This document shows, piece after piece, positions 43,980 through 56,370 of a DNA stretch of 64,000 nucleotides. Below the pieces are notes generated by a model. That model made no database searches. It was not told where the DNA came from and saw nothing but the letters and a program-made list of their open reading frames with translations. The translations under genes were made by a program, and so were the position numbers. The stretch is from Ophioderma brevispina (lineage: Eukaryota > Echinodermata > Ophiuroidea > Amphilepidida > Ophiodermatidae), in NCBI GenBank assembly GCA_023653785.1, contig JAMKCH010041259.1:62001-126000 (forward strand), written 5' to 3'. Within the stretch, counting starts at the first letter, position 1, and each line of letters opens with the position of its first letter.

Positions 43980-46000
43980 ATGCTGCGATCATCTCTCCCC
44001 CAATCATCATCATCGGTGTATCTGTAGCTTTCTTTTTTTTTTCATTGTTTGTATTGTCACTGACATTATGGTTTTAAAATTACATCAATGGGCAAATGAA
44101 CAATTGTCGGTGGAGTACTTTCACGGGCTAATTAAATTTTAGCTAATGGAATGCCTTACTATAGAGACATTATTGAGGCTTAATTTTGGGGGACATTGAC
44201 TACTATGCGAAGTCTATAATTTGATTGGAAACTGTAGTCAAGAGAGGTTAGGACATGTTATTATGGAATGGAAATTAAAACCAAATATATTACGCCCGAT
44301 TGCTTCAACATCAATGCAGGACGCACGCGACGCTCTCAACACGGCACATGCACGCGAGATGCGCACCCACATCGACCAAAGCCCACGCCCAAACACAGCA
44401 CACACACAACACAAACAAACGAACACACTTATTGTTGAAAATAATTATTGAAGGATAGTTAATACCATTTGAGCTTATGAAAGACTTCCACCATTTTAAA
44501 ATGAGGCATGTTGTGACTTCTTCTGTATGAGATGAGAGCCGTCTTGTTTGCTATATTATGATATTTTAGTCCATCCGGTTTTTATTCATTATTTGTTTTG
44601 AATTTTTTCCGTCTACAACAGTCATTCCACCCAAAACGAGAAATAATACAAATTTACTATTGGTTGTACTTTACATAGTTGACTTTCAGAAAACGCTGCA
44701 GAGTATACTTTTAGTGCATTAATAGGTCCAAAAAGGTTGTTAAGATGGCTTGTTTGAGCATTTAAAGGGACCTGTCGCTAATATTGTAAATATATGTATT
44801 AGGCAAATATACAATCGTTTAAAAGAATATCACATTTTACAGCCGAGTCCGGAAAATTCCAGTAAAGCACAATGAAGAATTCTAAAGTTACTGACCTTCA
44901 AGTAACCAACCCAGCACCTTTTTTCCACGCACAAATACAATCTTGGACAAAAAGTGTTGGCACACTTATCTTAAGTACGGTTTAAAATCGCCCTCATCTC
45001 CCCCGGAACAAAGTTGAAACCTGAATTGTGTTACAGTGCGCATAACAGTACTCAACATTGATTTCGGTGGGGAAGGGGGGAGGTTTAGGGATGATAGCAT
45101 AAGGCTTCAAGCTTGAGTACCAAAAAAAGTTCAATTTTGGACTTAAAAAATGGCAGAATATGTCAATGTAAAAGAGATGATTTCCACAAAGGTTGTGCAA
45201 ACTACTTGTGACAAAGATTGTAGCCCCAAGAGCAGGGACTGACTTTTAAAATAAGGTGTGCGCGGTAAAAAGCTTCCCCTGGTCATAAAAGGTAGCTTTA
45301 AACGCACGCACTTTTCCAAAAGATTATAAGATTTTTCTGCAGATTTGGGACTATTTTAGGCCAATTTTAACCTCCAGAGGGGGAAAAGATAGCCCCCTGA
45401 CCAACCAAGGCACCTTTTGACAGTCCCCCCCGCATTCGCAAAACATTTTATGTCGCCTAACCCCCCTAAAATGGCAGGTCCTTTTTTTTTATGCTTTTTG
45501 GAACATCTCATCACAAAAAAGTGGACTTTCTGTCACCGATTCTCTAAACTTTTGAACCTTTTTCATCAAAGATATTCAGTTAAGAGTGGACCTTTTCCCC
45601 GTTTGGTGCGAATTGGGTGATCCTGCACCCACCTGCTACGGATGCCTGTTGAGGTCTAAAAACAAACAGAATTGCCACCAAAATAACACAAGATGACTTC
45701 ATACAATATGCATACTTTGGTGAGCTCCAAATATCTTGGAAAATACATCATGTTTTGTAATTTGATGTGGAAAAGGGGGCCCCAAAGGGATGCCCTCAGG
45801 TGTGTTTTAAATTATGTTTTGTGCAATAGTAAAGTGATATTAATGTTTAATTTCATCATAAAAGTGAGGGGTTACACATGGAAAAAACAATCTCTGCGAT
45901 CATACAGTAAGAATTGCAGGGACATTGTGCAGTGAGAGTAAAATATAATATTGCTTATATTTTGGTTTTTTTATATTTACAGATATTTTGTTGCAACATT
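43980..46000. other. No gene recognised
   Basis: It holds an ACAC/AACA-rich patch (44,395-44,425), a solo TTTAAAGGGACCTGTCGC at 44,764 that looks like a TTAA-element end without partner, and the short repeat shared with 23,070 (45,420-45,545). Confidence 0.35.
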
Positions 46001-46362
46001 TTAAAGAGACTGAGGAGATTTCCAGAAAGAAAGCGTCCCCAATTTTGTTGAACCCCGTTTTTTTTGCAGATTTGGAATACCTTACCAAGGTACTAGATCC
46101 ACACCTGAAGTGAATTAGCCAAATCAGCCGACTGTATGTAATAAGATGAGATTTAGTAAGTTCTGTCGTGCACGACAAAGTCAAAGCATGGTTTCTATGG
46201 GAAGATTGCGATAGCAGGCAAGGTTCAAAAAAGGGTTTGCGTTTTTCACTTTTGTAGTTGTTTGTTCAATTAAAACCTTCGAAACGTTCCTTCGTAGGTT
46301 AGGTCTAACGAGCCGGATCAGGAGAAATTGTATCCTCAAAAAATCTCCTTCTGAACTTTAAG
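46001..46362. mobile_element. TTAA element family D copy 1
   Basis: TTAAAGAGACTGAGGAGATT at the left and AATCTCCTTCTGAACTTTAA at the right, TTAA at both edges. The interior matches 56,002-56,370 (CAGAAAGAAAGCGTCCCCAA, GTCGTGCACGACA, TGGTTTCTATGGGAA). The minus-strand 94-codon frame (45,900-46,184) crosses the boundary and is not conserved. Confidence 0.8.
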
Positions 46363-47224
46363 GTTTAAGAAAAGATCACGCAACTTTATGTGAATTATAT
46401 TTAGAGTCTAGTCAGATCATACAAGTTCACATTGCACACCTTAAAACTATGTTTAAATTCATAACATGATTTTTACACACAAGTATGCATGTGTCAAGAA
46501 ATTCTGATGTTACTTAAATCAAATAGTGTCCCATAGGGGGTCCGTTGGGGACCATCTTGGATTAACAAGGATTTCGTACAAAGTGGTTCAATCCCGGGGG
46601 TACAATTTAGTTTGAAAAGTATCTTCAAATGATTCGTCTAATAATAAGGGAGATCAGAAAGTATGATAGTTTGGCCATATCTGTGATGTTCAGTTAGAGA
46701 GGATATGGCGGAAAATGTGATCAAAGGTAATTGAACTTTGATCCGGTCATGGTACAGTGGGGCCAAATTTTCTAAAATGCTTCAACTTGACAAAATTAGT
46801 GGGCCGCGGATGTCAAAATTGCTGGTTACCATATGTAACATGAGTCCAAGTCTGGAGACATGTACCAGTTTCCGATTGTATTTGTGGCCTTCTTGGTTTA
46901 TTTTAACCAGAGAAAGACGATGAGTAGTCCCTAATTCCCATACCAAACAATACAAATTGATTATGATAAGAGGCCACAGGAGTAATATACTTACTGCTGA
47001 ATTGTGACACCTAAACTAAAAGCCCATAGAGTCGTGATAAACTATACTTTTCTGCATTGCTCATACTCATATCAATACCCAATTTAAAACCAAATTTTGT
47101 AAAGAATCCATGCTTTTTGAAGTTTGGCACTACAAACCACAATCAAAGGTTCAATTGGAACCTTGTTAACTAGTTCTGCACCCATTCTCATTACTACTTG
47201 CTTGTGTTACAAACAAAGGGGTTA
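46363..47224. other. No gene recognised
   Basis: No coding homology or paired repeats noticed. Confidence 0.3.
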
Positions 47225-47430
47225 TCAAATATGATCCAGCCGCAGATTGGTACAAGTCTGGCTGCTTCCATGAATTCCACAAAGAGTCCAGACTGTGCAC
47301 TGTTGCTCCAGCAGTGGGCAGACCGGGAGATGTTCCATTGTCTCGTAGTGGTGCCACAACCACAGGGTCCTGTGTCCTGAGTCTGCCTTACAGGTAGCCC
47401 CACCTTCTGGCAAAGGAAACCTTAGATAAT
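47225..47430 (-). pseudogene. LINE C-terminal cysteine/histidine motif fragment
   Basis: Minus-strand text across one frameshift reads as C.CG..TETMEHLPVCPLLEQ, which resembles the CDCG..(Q)TM.HLL..CPL motif at the C-terminus of many LINE ORF2 proteins. Neighbouring frames overlap for ~200 bases and stay open. No RT domain is seen nearby. A short orphan fragment. Confidence 0.4.
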
Positions 47431-48539
47431 GCCAGTCTGTAAATTTATATAATCTGAACATCACAAAATATGCAAAAGTATATATGTTTTGACTTCCTTA
47501 TATGATTGAGGGTATGAATCATTTGAGAGACTTTTTGCAACTAAAACTCGAACCACTTATATGAGCTGATCTCTTCAGATCCCAGATAGGCTCTCAATGG
47601 CCACCTGTGGGAAAATATTTGCTTTTGGTACAGAATTCTTTTAATATGTCTTAGAGATGCTGAAAATTATGTTAGGAATTTATGTTAAGGCATGGGGGTT
47701 TGCATGGGAGCCCATGTAATCTGCTTAGACTCGTATAATTATAACAACTACACAAGGTTTGAAAAAATTGCTGTGTATCGCAATATTATTTAACACGAGT
47801 AACTGACAAAATGGTTGTTGAAATAACAAACAGTTGATTTATATTAAAGCGGGGGTGGACCGATAGCATGCGACTAATGGAGAGAGAATCAAACCGATTG
47901 GTGGAAAATAGCTATGTGTTTTTAAATTATAAATCGGGATAAGTGTGTACATTCGCATATAACGGCTTAAGTAGAAACAAAACCACATAATAGTGAAACA
48001 AAAGAAAGTATTTGAGGAACTGTGTCTACCGTCTCCCGCAATAGACATATAGCGATGGCATCTTGAAAATCTACCACATAACAGCTGATTGTTGGTTTAC
48101 ACCAGTACAGAATTAAACAAAGATCAAACTAGGTTGTGCTTGAGGTAAAACTGTATAGATCATGGGGAACAATATCATGCACTTTTAAAATTCTGGGATA
48201 TTCAGAGGGAAGGCTTTTTTGATCTCAGGTCGGAATTTGATACGCACGTCTTAATACACAGATTTCAAGCCAACCACTTGAAGGTTATATTAGCACATCA
48301 GCACATCCATGCCAGTTACAAAAAATACAAAAATATGAATTTGATGTTTTTTTGTGTGTTTCAGATAAGCAAAAATGTTCTGCTTATCCTTGTCTATAAA
48401 TTGTGCATCTTGATAGAATGGTCTGTCACTCCAAAATCCCACTCTGTAAAAGTTTTGCACCGATATTTCAACCGTTTTAAGTTAGAGTAAAACATGGATT
48501 TTGCTAATCCCCATTGAGTACATTGCTAAAATTAATATG
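47431..48539. other. No gene; one short dispersed repeat
   Basis: 48,262-48,440 (CAAGCCAACCACTTG.AGGTTAT, GCACATCCATGCCAGT) matches 57,254-57,360 in the same orientation. Nothing else recognised. Confidence 0.45.
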
Positions 48540-48716
48540 GTTCAACCAAAAGGGGGCATGTTTGCTCATATCCAACCAACAACTCATTTTAGCCAAAAGA
48601 TTTCACAGGGTAAATGAGATAAAATAGTCGCTTCTTCTGATAACCAAAATTTGACCACTTTGGTAAATATCTGGGTGTTCCCTGGGGACGAGGCTATTGC
48701 TAATATTACTAAGTCG
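48540..48716 (-). mobile_element. TTAA element family B, diverged fragment
   Basis: The reverse complement matches the left half of 17,030-17,384: GCTATTAGCCTCGTCCCCAGGGA-like, TTTACC..AGTGGTC.AA, TCTCAT.TACCCTGTGAAATC. Confidence 0.65.
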
Positions 48717-48730
48717 GCATCCGCCAGGAT

Positions 48731-48916
48731 CTAGCACAAGCTCATTTTTGTAACGTACTCCCTGTGTCCTTTTTCGGATGTCTTACGTATTTGTTTACCC
48801 GCCTCTTGTCCGATGTCCAGTGTTGGTTCCAGAGAACGAGCTACTGGTATACAGTACAGCTCAGGGTGGCTTTGGTAAACAGTGGACATGTGAGCTGAAT
48901 CCTTCTTGTCTCCAAT
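48731..48916 (-). CDS. Possible exon, unidentified
   Basis: After a possible acceptor (CATAAAG, ending at 48,917) the minus strand reads IGDKKDSAHMSTVYQSHPEL, then YCIPVARSLEPTLDIGQEAG, then a lysine-rich end (KTSEKGHREYVTKMSLC) and TAG at 48,731-48,733. The block is richer in GC than its surroundings and has a protein-like composition. I do not recognise the family and see no partner exons. The Tx1-like LINE lies just upstream on the opposite strand. A chance frame is the main alternative. Confidence 0.2.
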   Translation of the reverse strand: MGDKKDSAHMSTVYQSHPELYCIPVARSLEPTLDIGQEAGKQIRKTSEKGHREYVTKMSLC

Positions 48917-49020
48917 CTTTATGGTAGTTCACCTAAAGCCAAAGAGTTCTGGGTAACAGCCATTTTGAGAGACCTCTGTCCAGAACTAGGGTAAGACAAT
49001 GCTTTCCATGAAGCTATGAA

Positions 49021-49034
49021 CTGTGGTTAATGAC
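49021..49034. repeat. Target-site duplication, left copy, of the 49-54 kb LINE
   Basis: CTGTGGTTAATGAC here is identical to 54,296-54,309, immediately after the LINE's poly(A). Confidence 0.9.
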
Positions 49035-52000
49035 TTACAATGATCAAGTAACTATAGACATGCAGCACACGTCCTGCTCCCGATGAACGTAATGTGTAAA
49101 TTATGTATACGAACGATATAATATTGAAAAAAAATCAAAACATAAACCAAGAGTCAAAAAGAAAAGTGCAATTACAACAAAAATCTAACAAAAGAAGTTG
49201 TGATAGATGGTAAGATGAATTGTAAGCTGACCAAAGTGTGTGGTGTTGTTTTGTAAGGATAATGAATATATGTTGGTACTTTCAAAAAAATAAATCAACA
49301 CCTATGCTAATATAATACACTTAAATGTAGGAGGGCTTGAGGACACAAAAAAGAAAGACTTAGCAACAGTTTTCAAATGGTTAAAACACATAAGTGTGAC
49401 ATCTGAATTACTTCCAAGAAGCATATTTTCGACTAATAATATACTTAAATGGAAACGCTGAATGGGGAGGTGCTTTTTAATGGCAGTCCTTGATACGACA
49501 ATATCCACACGTAATAGGAACAATAAGGGGATGAACCATTTAATTTCAGCGACATATGCACGAACGTGACAATGTTAAAACAGATCCTAATGGAAGATGT
49601 ATTTATGGTGTAAAATTGAGGAAAGCATAAGGTGTATAACTACTCGGAATTTATATGGGCCAAAATATTGAAAGTGAGAAAGGAGCTTTTCAATCACGAA
49701 AAACTTTACCAAACTTAATAACAGTAATCTGAGAAGACTCATAGGATACTAACCAATACTTATAGGTGGAGGATTTTAACATAGCCATTTGACAGGTCAG
49801 AGTAACGTTAGAATAACTGTTCTGAAAACATTTATTGAAACAAATGACTATTGTATACTACATGGCGAAAACAAACATGCCAATTGATAAGCGTCACTTG
49901 ACAAAGAATCAACCCCCCTGTGTATCGACACTAGGTATATCTTTTATACCTACGTTATAGACACATACTATACATGGACTGTCAAGAAGTCGTAAACGGC
50001 ACCAGGACACAGACCATTGGGGCTGTGATAAGCTTCACTAAAATTTACAGAAAAAATACTAAACGTGGTAAGGGAGTGTGTGTAAATTCCATAATAGTTT
50101 GCATAAAGAGAGAAAAAAAAAATGGGTACACAAATTCTATAATAACGAATTAATTGATAACAAGTAGTATAGAATATGACACGCATCCTAACAAAATCGA
50201 ATGTTTTGGGAACTCTATGTAAAAACGAAATTCGAGGTTTTACAATTAAGTATGTTCACAAAACGAATAATACTAAATCCAAAATATGTGTAGACTTTAG
50301 AGAAGAAAATGCCGAGAAATATAAGGGAACGAATAAGCATATAACAATATCTAAAGAGAACCACAGAACATATTATAAAAGTCAATATAAAAAGCTGGAA
50401 CTTGTATGGCAAAAGAAACAAGAAGGTGCCAAAATACGGTCAAAAGAAAAAGTGGATTTCATGAAGGTGAGAAAAATACAAAGTATTTTTTAAATCTGAA
50501 AAGAAAAATTAGCTTAATTAAAACAAGTTACGTCACTACGACATGACAGAGGTGAAATGAAGTAGATCAGAGGATTTATCATGAAACAGGATCCTAAGTT
50601 ATGAAGAAGTTGTACAAAAAATCTGGTGTAAACAGGACAAAGCATACCAGTATTCAAAGAGGATCTAGATGTTAAAAAACTAAGTGATGTAGAAAAAAAA
50701 CAGCGAATGCGAGGGTATGAGAATGTTAAGAATGCTTTACAGCCTGTCTCAAAAAAATGGTTACAAATGGCAGAAAAAAAAATTGGTTAATATGAAATTC
50801 GAAAATCAAGCATTCTTACTCTGCATAATATTAAAGAAAAAAGACGAGGCTTTCCAATGGGTTTGTTTTCATCTTATTTCTTTGCAAATCCAGGAGATAT
50901 AATCAATTAGTAGCGATTATACCATCATCGATTTTGTGCCATTTTATCATGCGGACAGAAGGTATGCTCGCCCACAGTTATTGCCACGCGTCTGAGCTCA
51001 AACAAAAGATGGCCAACTTGACAAGAGAAACAAAACACAGTAGATTAAAGTAAACAAAAGAAGTCTAGTTTTTACGACACAAGTTTTTTAATAGTCCACA
51101 TAAGTTCAGTCAATGAATGTAAATATCTTCATTTTCCATAAATACTAAGACATGCACGTCAATGAATGGAACTTGGAATTTATTGACAAAATTGGTGTCT
51201 GTTAAAATCATGCCAGAAGGGATGTAATTGCACCCAAACTATAACCCTCCAAGTCCAAGAAATGTTTAAAAATATTGCACTATCTCGATGCATTTGAGTA
51301 ATTGTTGAAGTCAATGAAAAAAATTGAATTTGGAAGCAAAGTTCAAGGTGTTGGTAGGACGAATTTGCGTTTCACATGACTACTCAAGACCATACAAAAA
51401 CTCTCTCCTCCCGGCGGTAAGCTCATGGTATCTTCTAACAAACACAGTACTTCGAATGGTATTCACTTTATCTTAAGCCAGAACTTAGGCTCATAATCTT
51501 CAACAATTACGTAAATTTTAGATGTTTTCTTTATTGAGTTATATCTTTTAAAATATTTCATATCTGTTCAAGTGTGAATAACTTATTGTTTTAACAATTC
51601 GTGCACCTTTTCACTCAACCCAGAAATCGTGGCACAACTGCGATTTTTGTGTGCGCAATGTAACCTGGAGTATCTCTCGATTGAAACAAGCATAAGGAGA
51701 GGAAACAAAACAATCCTGGATAAGCTGTCTTTTCTCTTAATGTGATGCTACAACACGCTACTGCTTTTGACGATATAACATTGAATAAAAATCAGTTTTG
51801 ATTGTTACCATTTTGTTTGCGAGCAGGGGTAGAGCTCTCAAGAATGTCACAATAACAAAAGCCCTGGTACGAGGGCCTGGCAGTTGAATAGTTATATAGT
51901 TTTTCTGGTAAAAAATAAATCACTTGTGTTAATCGTTAAGATGAAGGTTTCGATAGTGAAAAATTGGGAACAAGTCAGAGAAAGGTGATCTAAAAACATT

Positions 52001-54295
52001 GATACATAAAGGTAGAAAAGATTACAGAGAGAAATTTGTTCAAATTGGAGACCCATGCTTTATTAATGTAGATTACAAAAATTGCCAAAAAGCATTAGCT
52101 CAAAAAGAGTACAGATGAAATTGATCAATTGTAGACTCAGATCAAAACAGGTTATATGCGTTTCAATTTTTTTTTTTTTTAAGGGACGATACATAGGTAC
52201 AAATGCTAGATGAATAGAAGATGTATGTAAGGATATGCAGATCAAAAATCTCCATGGGGCTTTGGTTTTGGATTCGCAAAGCGATGACTAGTATAGACAG
52301 AAACGTATTTTATTAATTGATCTAGATACTTTTTAATTGGACCAGATTTATTAAAGGGTAAGAACATATTATAATGATACTCAAGCTGGATTATACATAC
52401 TGGAAAAGTATCACGATTATTTGCGTTAGAAAAGGGTGTAGTCAAGGGGTCTCCCTTTCTGCACTAGGATTCGTAAGTGCAAGAGAATATTAGCGGGTAA
52501 AAATCCACAGTAGTGACAAAGTTAAAGGTATCAAATTGCACTTTGAGAAATTATGAAAAAGATAAGTACGCGTATCAAGTATGCGGACGGAAATAACATT
52601 ATTGCAGTGATGAAAATGATTATGAAAAGGTACTTGGAAGTTAAATAACTTATTCAGTTATATCAGGTCTTAAATTGAATTCTAAAAAAAAAAAGAAGCT
52701 GTGGATCGGATGCTATAGACACAAAGTCAGAAAAAGTTTTTTGATTAAATTGGGACAACTGTACACAAAACAATGAGGTAAAACACTGGGCATATGGTAC
52801 TGTAGTCCACAAATCTATGAACGACCATAGTGACAATTGGCACCAAAACTAGGACAAGACTATACACTAGAATCATAGCACCGGAATACAGAGATATTGA
52901 ACGATGGTGGAAAAGATTGTTCTGGAAAGGAGTTTACTTAGAGCACTAGGTATCTATGTACTCAAGCATTATGGCACTTAACTTCAGATTCAATAAAATT
53001 TGAAAAACACAACCTTATTTAAATTGGTCTGGGGGTAGCAACGAACAATAGTCAAACGAAGAAACTCTCATTAAATGAATATTGATAAGGGGATTAAAGG
53101 TGATTCACCTACCCTCGTTTCTTGACCCATTAAAGGTTTCCTGGATTAAGAATTAGAGGGACGAAGACATTGCAAACAGGAAAAATATACCTTTTGTTTC
53201 AGGCTGGCAAAAACTCATTCAGGTTTACATATTTTTAAATGTTAATACTAAATACCAAAATTTAAAAGAACTACTGTTTGCAAGCGTCTTAAAAGATGCA
53301 CCTTTATATCGTAATCTTATAGTACATGGTTAGATACAAAAATGAGTCAAAAGGAAAATGCAATTGAAGACCCAGGTCCAGAAATATATGGAACAATAAT
53401 TTGCATTATATATCTGGAAAAAGTTTATAGTTTTAAGATTGGATAAAAACAGGGTTTTCTACAGTATCAAATTTGTACGATGAGGGGAGATGGTAACTTT
53501 AGTCAATTAACGTGAAATTAAAACTAGAGTCAAGAAACCTGGGGGGTAATGATCGATATTTTACACTACAAACAGCAATTCCGAAGAATTGGAAAAAAAG
53601 AAAGAGGGAACAACACGATGAAGGTGGAATATGCCTGAGTATGCTCATCAGTTTTTCCATTAAATAAATGACATAAGTGTTGTATACTATGATTGATTTC
53701 AGATTGTCTGTAAAACCAAATGTAGAAGGTTTCTGGGAAAAAAATTGCCCCAATCATGTTTTTGCAAGGGAAAGTATTTGAAAAATAATTTAAGACCCTT
53801 TAGTGAGCAAGTTGATGGGAAAATTTTAAGCAAGTAATAACATACACAGAATTCTTTTACAAAGAATGGGGCAAAGGTTCTAAAATAACTGGCAAAATAT
53901 TGGGTGAGCGGATTGATTTGGAAGGCATTTTTTCTTCTATTGAGTAAAGATACTAAAGAAAAATTGTTTTGAGGCAGATTTCAATTATGTTCAAATAAAA
54001 TGGAGTAGAAGAAATAAATTATATCTGGTAATAGATGCAATATTCGGTGTGAACACAGAAATGAGAATTTGAATCATACGCTGAATAAGGTATCATGGAG
54101 CTAAATTAAATGGATAAGTAAATAAATATGGTAAATATACAAATTTGATATTTCTGTTTGAACAAGAGCTTACAATAAGGAAAACTTAGTATAATAAGCT
54201 AAATGAGACATTATAAATTAAGGAGATGGTGTATGCTGTAATAAATACTTAGAAGATTGAATTAAAAATTTATGAAAGACAAAAAAAAAAAAAAA
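49035..54295 (+). pseudogene. Tx1-like (L1-group) non-LTR retrotransposon, nearly complete ORF2
   Basis: The order is as in Tx1 ORF2: endonuclease start (LKCRGLEDTKKKDL, about 49,322-49,365), a DPNGR motif (about 49,585), DFNIAI (49,772-49,789), LKTFIETND (about 49,823-49,850), NPPCVSTLGIS (about 49,910-49,942), a frame open from 50,176 to 50,493, EKW...GEKNTKYFLNLK (50,448-50,505), a pre-RT linker, NWRPM, an RRYIG-like KGRYIGTNAR (about 52,180-52,212), GCSQG.SLS (about 52,434-52,465), and the active-site box at 52,580-52,591 reading YADG instead of YADD. The C-terminal domain (DEDIANR, FVSGWQKLIQVY) runs to about 54,250. It ends in poly(A) at 54,281-54,295 and is bounded by a perfect 14-bp duplication. 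No ORF1 is seen. Dozens of frameshifts. Confidence 0.8.
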
Positions 54296-54309
54296 CTGTG
54301 GTTAATGAC
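54296..54309. repeat. Target-site duplication, right copy
   Basis: Identical to 49,021-49,034. It directly follows the poly(A) tail. Confidence 0.9.
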
Positions 54310-55129
54310 CATAAAGCTTCCACGCGGCTATAGCGAGCAGACCATGGACCCTTTTAAAAACACTTGGGAACTTGAACCAAAGTTCAACCGTGGGATTTTT
54401 AAGGCGTAGTCAAAATGAAAAGGAAATCAAGAATATAACAAGATCTTCATAATGGAACATTATAAAACATAATTTTGTCACAAACTTAGAAAAAAATGTG
54501 CATGATTGATTTTCCTTGAATCGGTGAGTGGTTTTGACATGTCTTTTAATTTAAAGGGTAAAGCAGTGATAAGTGCGAGATGAATCACAAAAAATGTGGA
54601 AATGCACTATTTTTATCTTATAAATCAGAAGACTAATATGTAACAATTCCATATGTAGGAACAAGAACACCAATGTGAAACAAGGCGGTTCTCGACCACA
54701 AAGGTGCTGGGTTGTCGCCCTATTAGCGGCCGAAAATCTGAAAATAATTCATTATTTTGGAAAAATTCTGTTCCAAGCCTCACCTTTTGCGTCGATCTTG
54801 GAATTTGTGGTAGGAAACCTGTCTGGAGTCTCGGAATTTAGTCTAAAAATAGAACCAATATTGTTTGTATTTCGTCGGCCCCTGCTAGGGCATTTCACTG
54901 TAAAAATATGCATGTAGCAAAATTATGAATAATGAAATAGTTCCTCATTATGGGCTGATAAAAATGTGACGAGAATCTCATAATTGAGTTTCAAGGGCCT
55001 TAGTTTGCATTGATGGATTAGAAAGGACACAAATCACTGAGATAAGTGTTTTAGGTTTTTTGTCGGCTGAAGTGCATTTCAAAAAAAAAAAGTTCACAAA
55101 TGACCAAGTTTGAATCGGTCATAGCAGTT
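54310..55129. other. No gene recognised
   Basis: The frame at 54,675-54,917 shows no known domain. No repeats noticed. Confidence 0.3.
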
Positions 55130-55260
55130 AGCTAGCAGAGCAAATTAAAGGTTAACCGAATTGTCTTGAAAAATTGCAAATCAGCTAATTACAATTCATG
55201 ACTATGCAAATAAAGAGCCAAAAGCTACAGACACCTCGCCTCAATCACCCTATCAAGTTT
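55130..55260. repeat. Direct repeat, left copy (partner 55,668-55,820)
   Basis: TTAGCTAGCAGAGCAAATTA, GGTTAACC, ATGCAAATAA, GCCAAAAGCTACA, CACCTCGC..CAATCACCCTATCAA recur in order at 55,668-55,820. Moderately diverged. Confidence 0.6.
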
Positions 55261-55403
55261 GATAATAAAATGATCGATTAAGCCCAAATTAAATTGGTCG
55301 AGCTATGATTGCAAAATATTGGGCGAGACGCATTCGAGCCCAATATTTTAAAACTCATAGCGAGACCAATTAATATTGGGCTAAATCATCCAATTTTATC
55401 ATT
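55261..55403. repeat. Inverted repeat with ~60-bp arms
   Basis: The left arm (55,261-55,323; GATAATAAAATGATCGATTA, AGCCCAAATTAAATTGGTC) pairs with the right arm (55,340-55,403; GACCAATTAATATTGGGCTA, AATCATCCAATTTTATCATT). The loop near 55,324-55,339 is itself CGAG-rich. Confidence 0.75.
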
Positions 55404-55419
55404 AGCAATGTTTTGGATC

Positions 55420-55598
55420 CAGTGGCTTAGGAGAGGGGGGGGGCGGATCAGCTGCCCCCCTTTTTGGGAATTTGCCCCCCCTGAAAATATGTTTGATTTA
55501 AGCATAGGCCTATACTATACTAACAAATTTTAATATCTGCTTGCCCCCCTGAAAATATTGGTAGCCCCCCCCCGGAAAAAAGGCTGGCTACGCCACTG
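55420..55598. mobile_element. Non-autonomous hAT element with perfect 8-bp target duplication
   Basis: The 179-bp element starts CAGTGGCTTAG and ends CTACGCCACTG. TTTGGATC flanks it at 55,412-55,419 and 55,599-55,606. The interior is G/C-run rich, as in many CAGTGGCG-type hAT MITEs. It sits at the edge of the hairpin at 55,261. Confidence 0.9.
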
Positions 55599-55667
55599 TT
55601 TGGATCAGATATTTTTCCACACTTGGACTCCTGAAAACATGATAATGAAGTAAATCGGGCAAGCTTT

Positions 55668-55820
55668 AAGCTAGCAAAGTATTTTTAAAAAGTTAACCAA
55701 AATTTTTGAAAATATGCAATAAGGTAATTAACATTCATTATATGCAAATAATGCTGCCAAAAGCTACACATGAGATTGGGGCACCTCACTCATCACCCTA
55801 TCAAATTTTGAATAAATCGG
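55668..55820. repeat. Direct repeat, right copy
   Basis: See 55,130-55,260. The order of shared words is preserved, with small indels. Confidence 0.55.
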
Positions 55821-56001
55821 GCATCAATCCTCCTTAAAGGTCTTGTTCCGATTATGTCCTATCTTGCTCTCCATTGAAATAAGAGCCTGGCACAGGCTTG
55901 CATAAACTAGACACCAAGTATCATGGGAAAAACTTGTGGTTTGGATGGGCAGAACAATAATGCATATTACAACATGCGATTCACTTTTGTGCTTATTATG
56001 G

Positions 56002-56370
56002 TTAAAGAGATCATGAATTTACCAGAAAGAAGTGCCCCCAATTTTTCTCGAACCTAGGTTTTTTACATATTTGAATGCTTCCAATGTATAGATCACACCG
56101 GAATGAATAAGCTGAATACACCATCTTTTTTATTAATAAGATGATGATTTAGTTATGTTTCTGGTCGTGCACGACAGAATTCCAAAGCAATGGTTTTCTA
56201 TGGGAAAAACGATTAACGATAGCATGCAAGTTCAAAACAAGGTTTGCGGATTTCTTTTGCACCTGTTTGTCCATAACCTTCCAAACGATTCTCGGTAGTG
56301 AGTTTTAACAAACCGCTCCATTGAAATTTGAGAGAAATCTACGTAAAAAATCTCCTCCTGTCACTTTTAA
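56002..56370. mobile_element. TTAA element family D copy 2
   Basis: TTAAAGAGATCATGAATTT start and AAAAATCTCCTCCTGTCACT end followed by TTTTAA. The interior matches 46,001-46,362 (TGGTCGTGCACGACAGAA, GGTTTTCTATGGGAA). Its right TTAA (56,367-56,370) is also the left TTAA of the next element. Confidence 0.75.

Noticed and set aside
43607..44142. Overlapping frames across 43,607-44,142
   Set aside because: They arise from a CT-rich tract and G runs within a MITE-like element.
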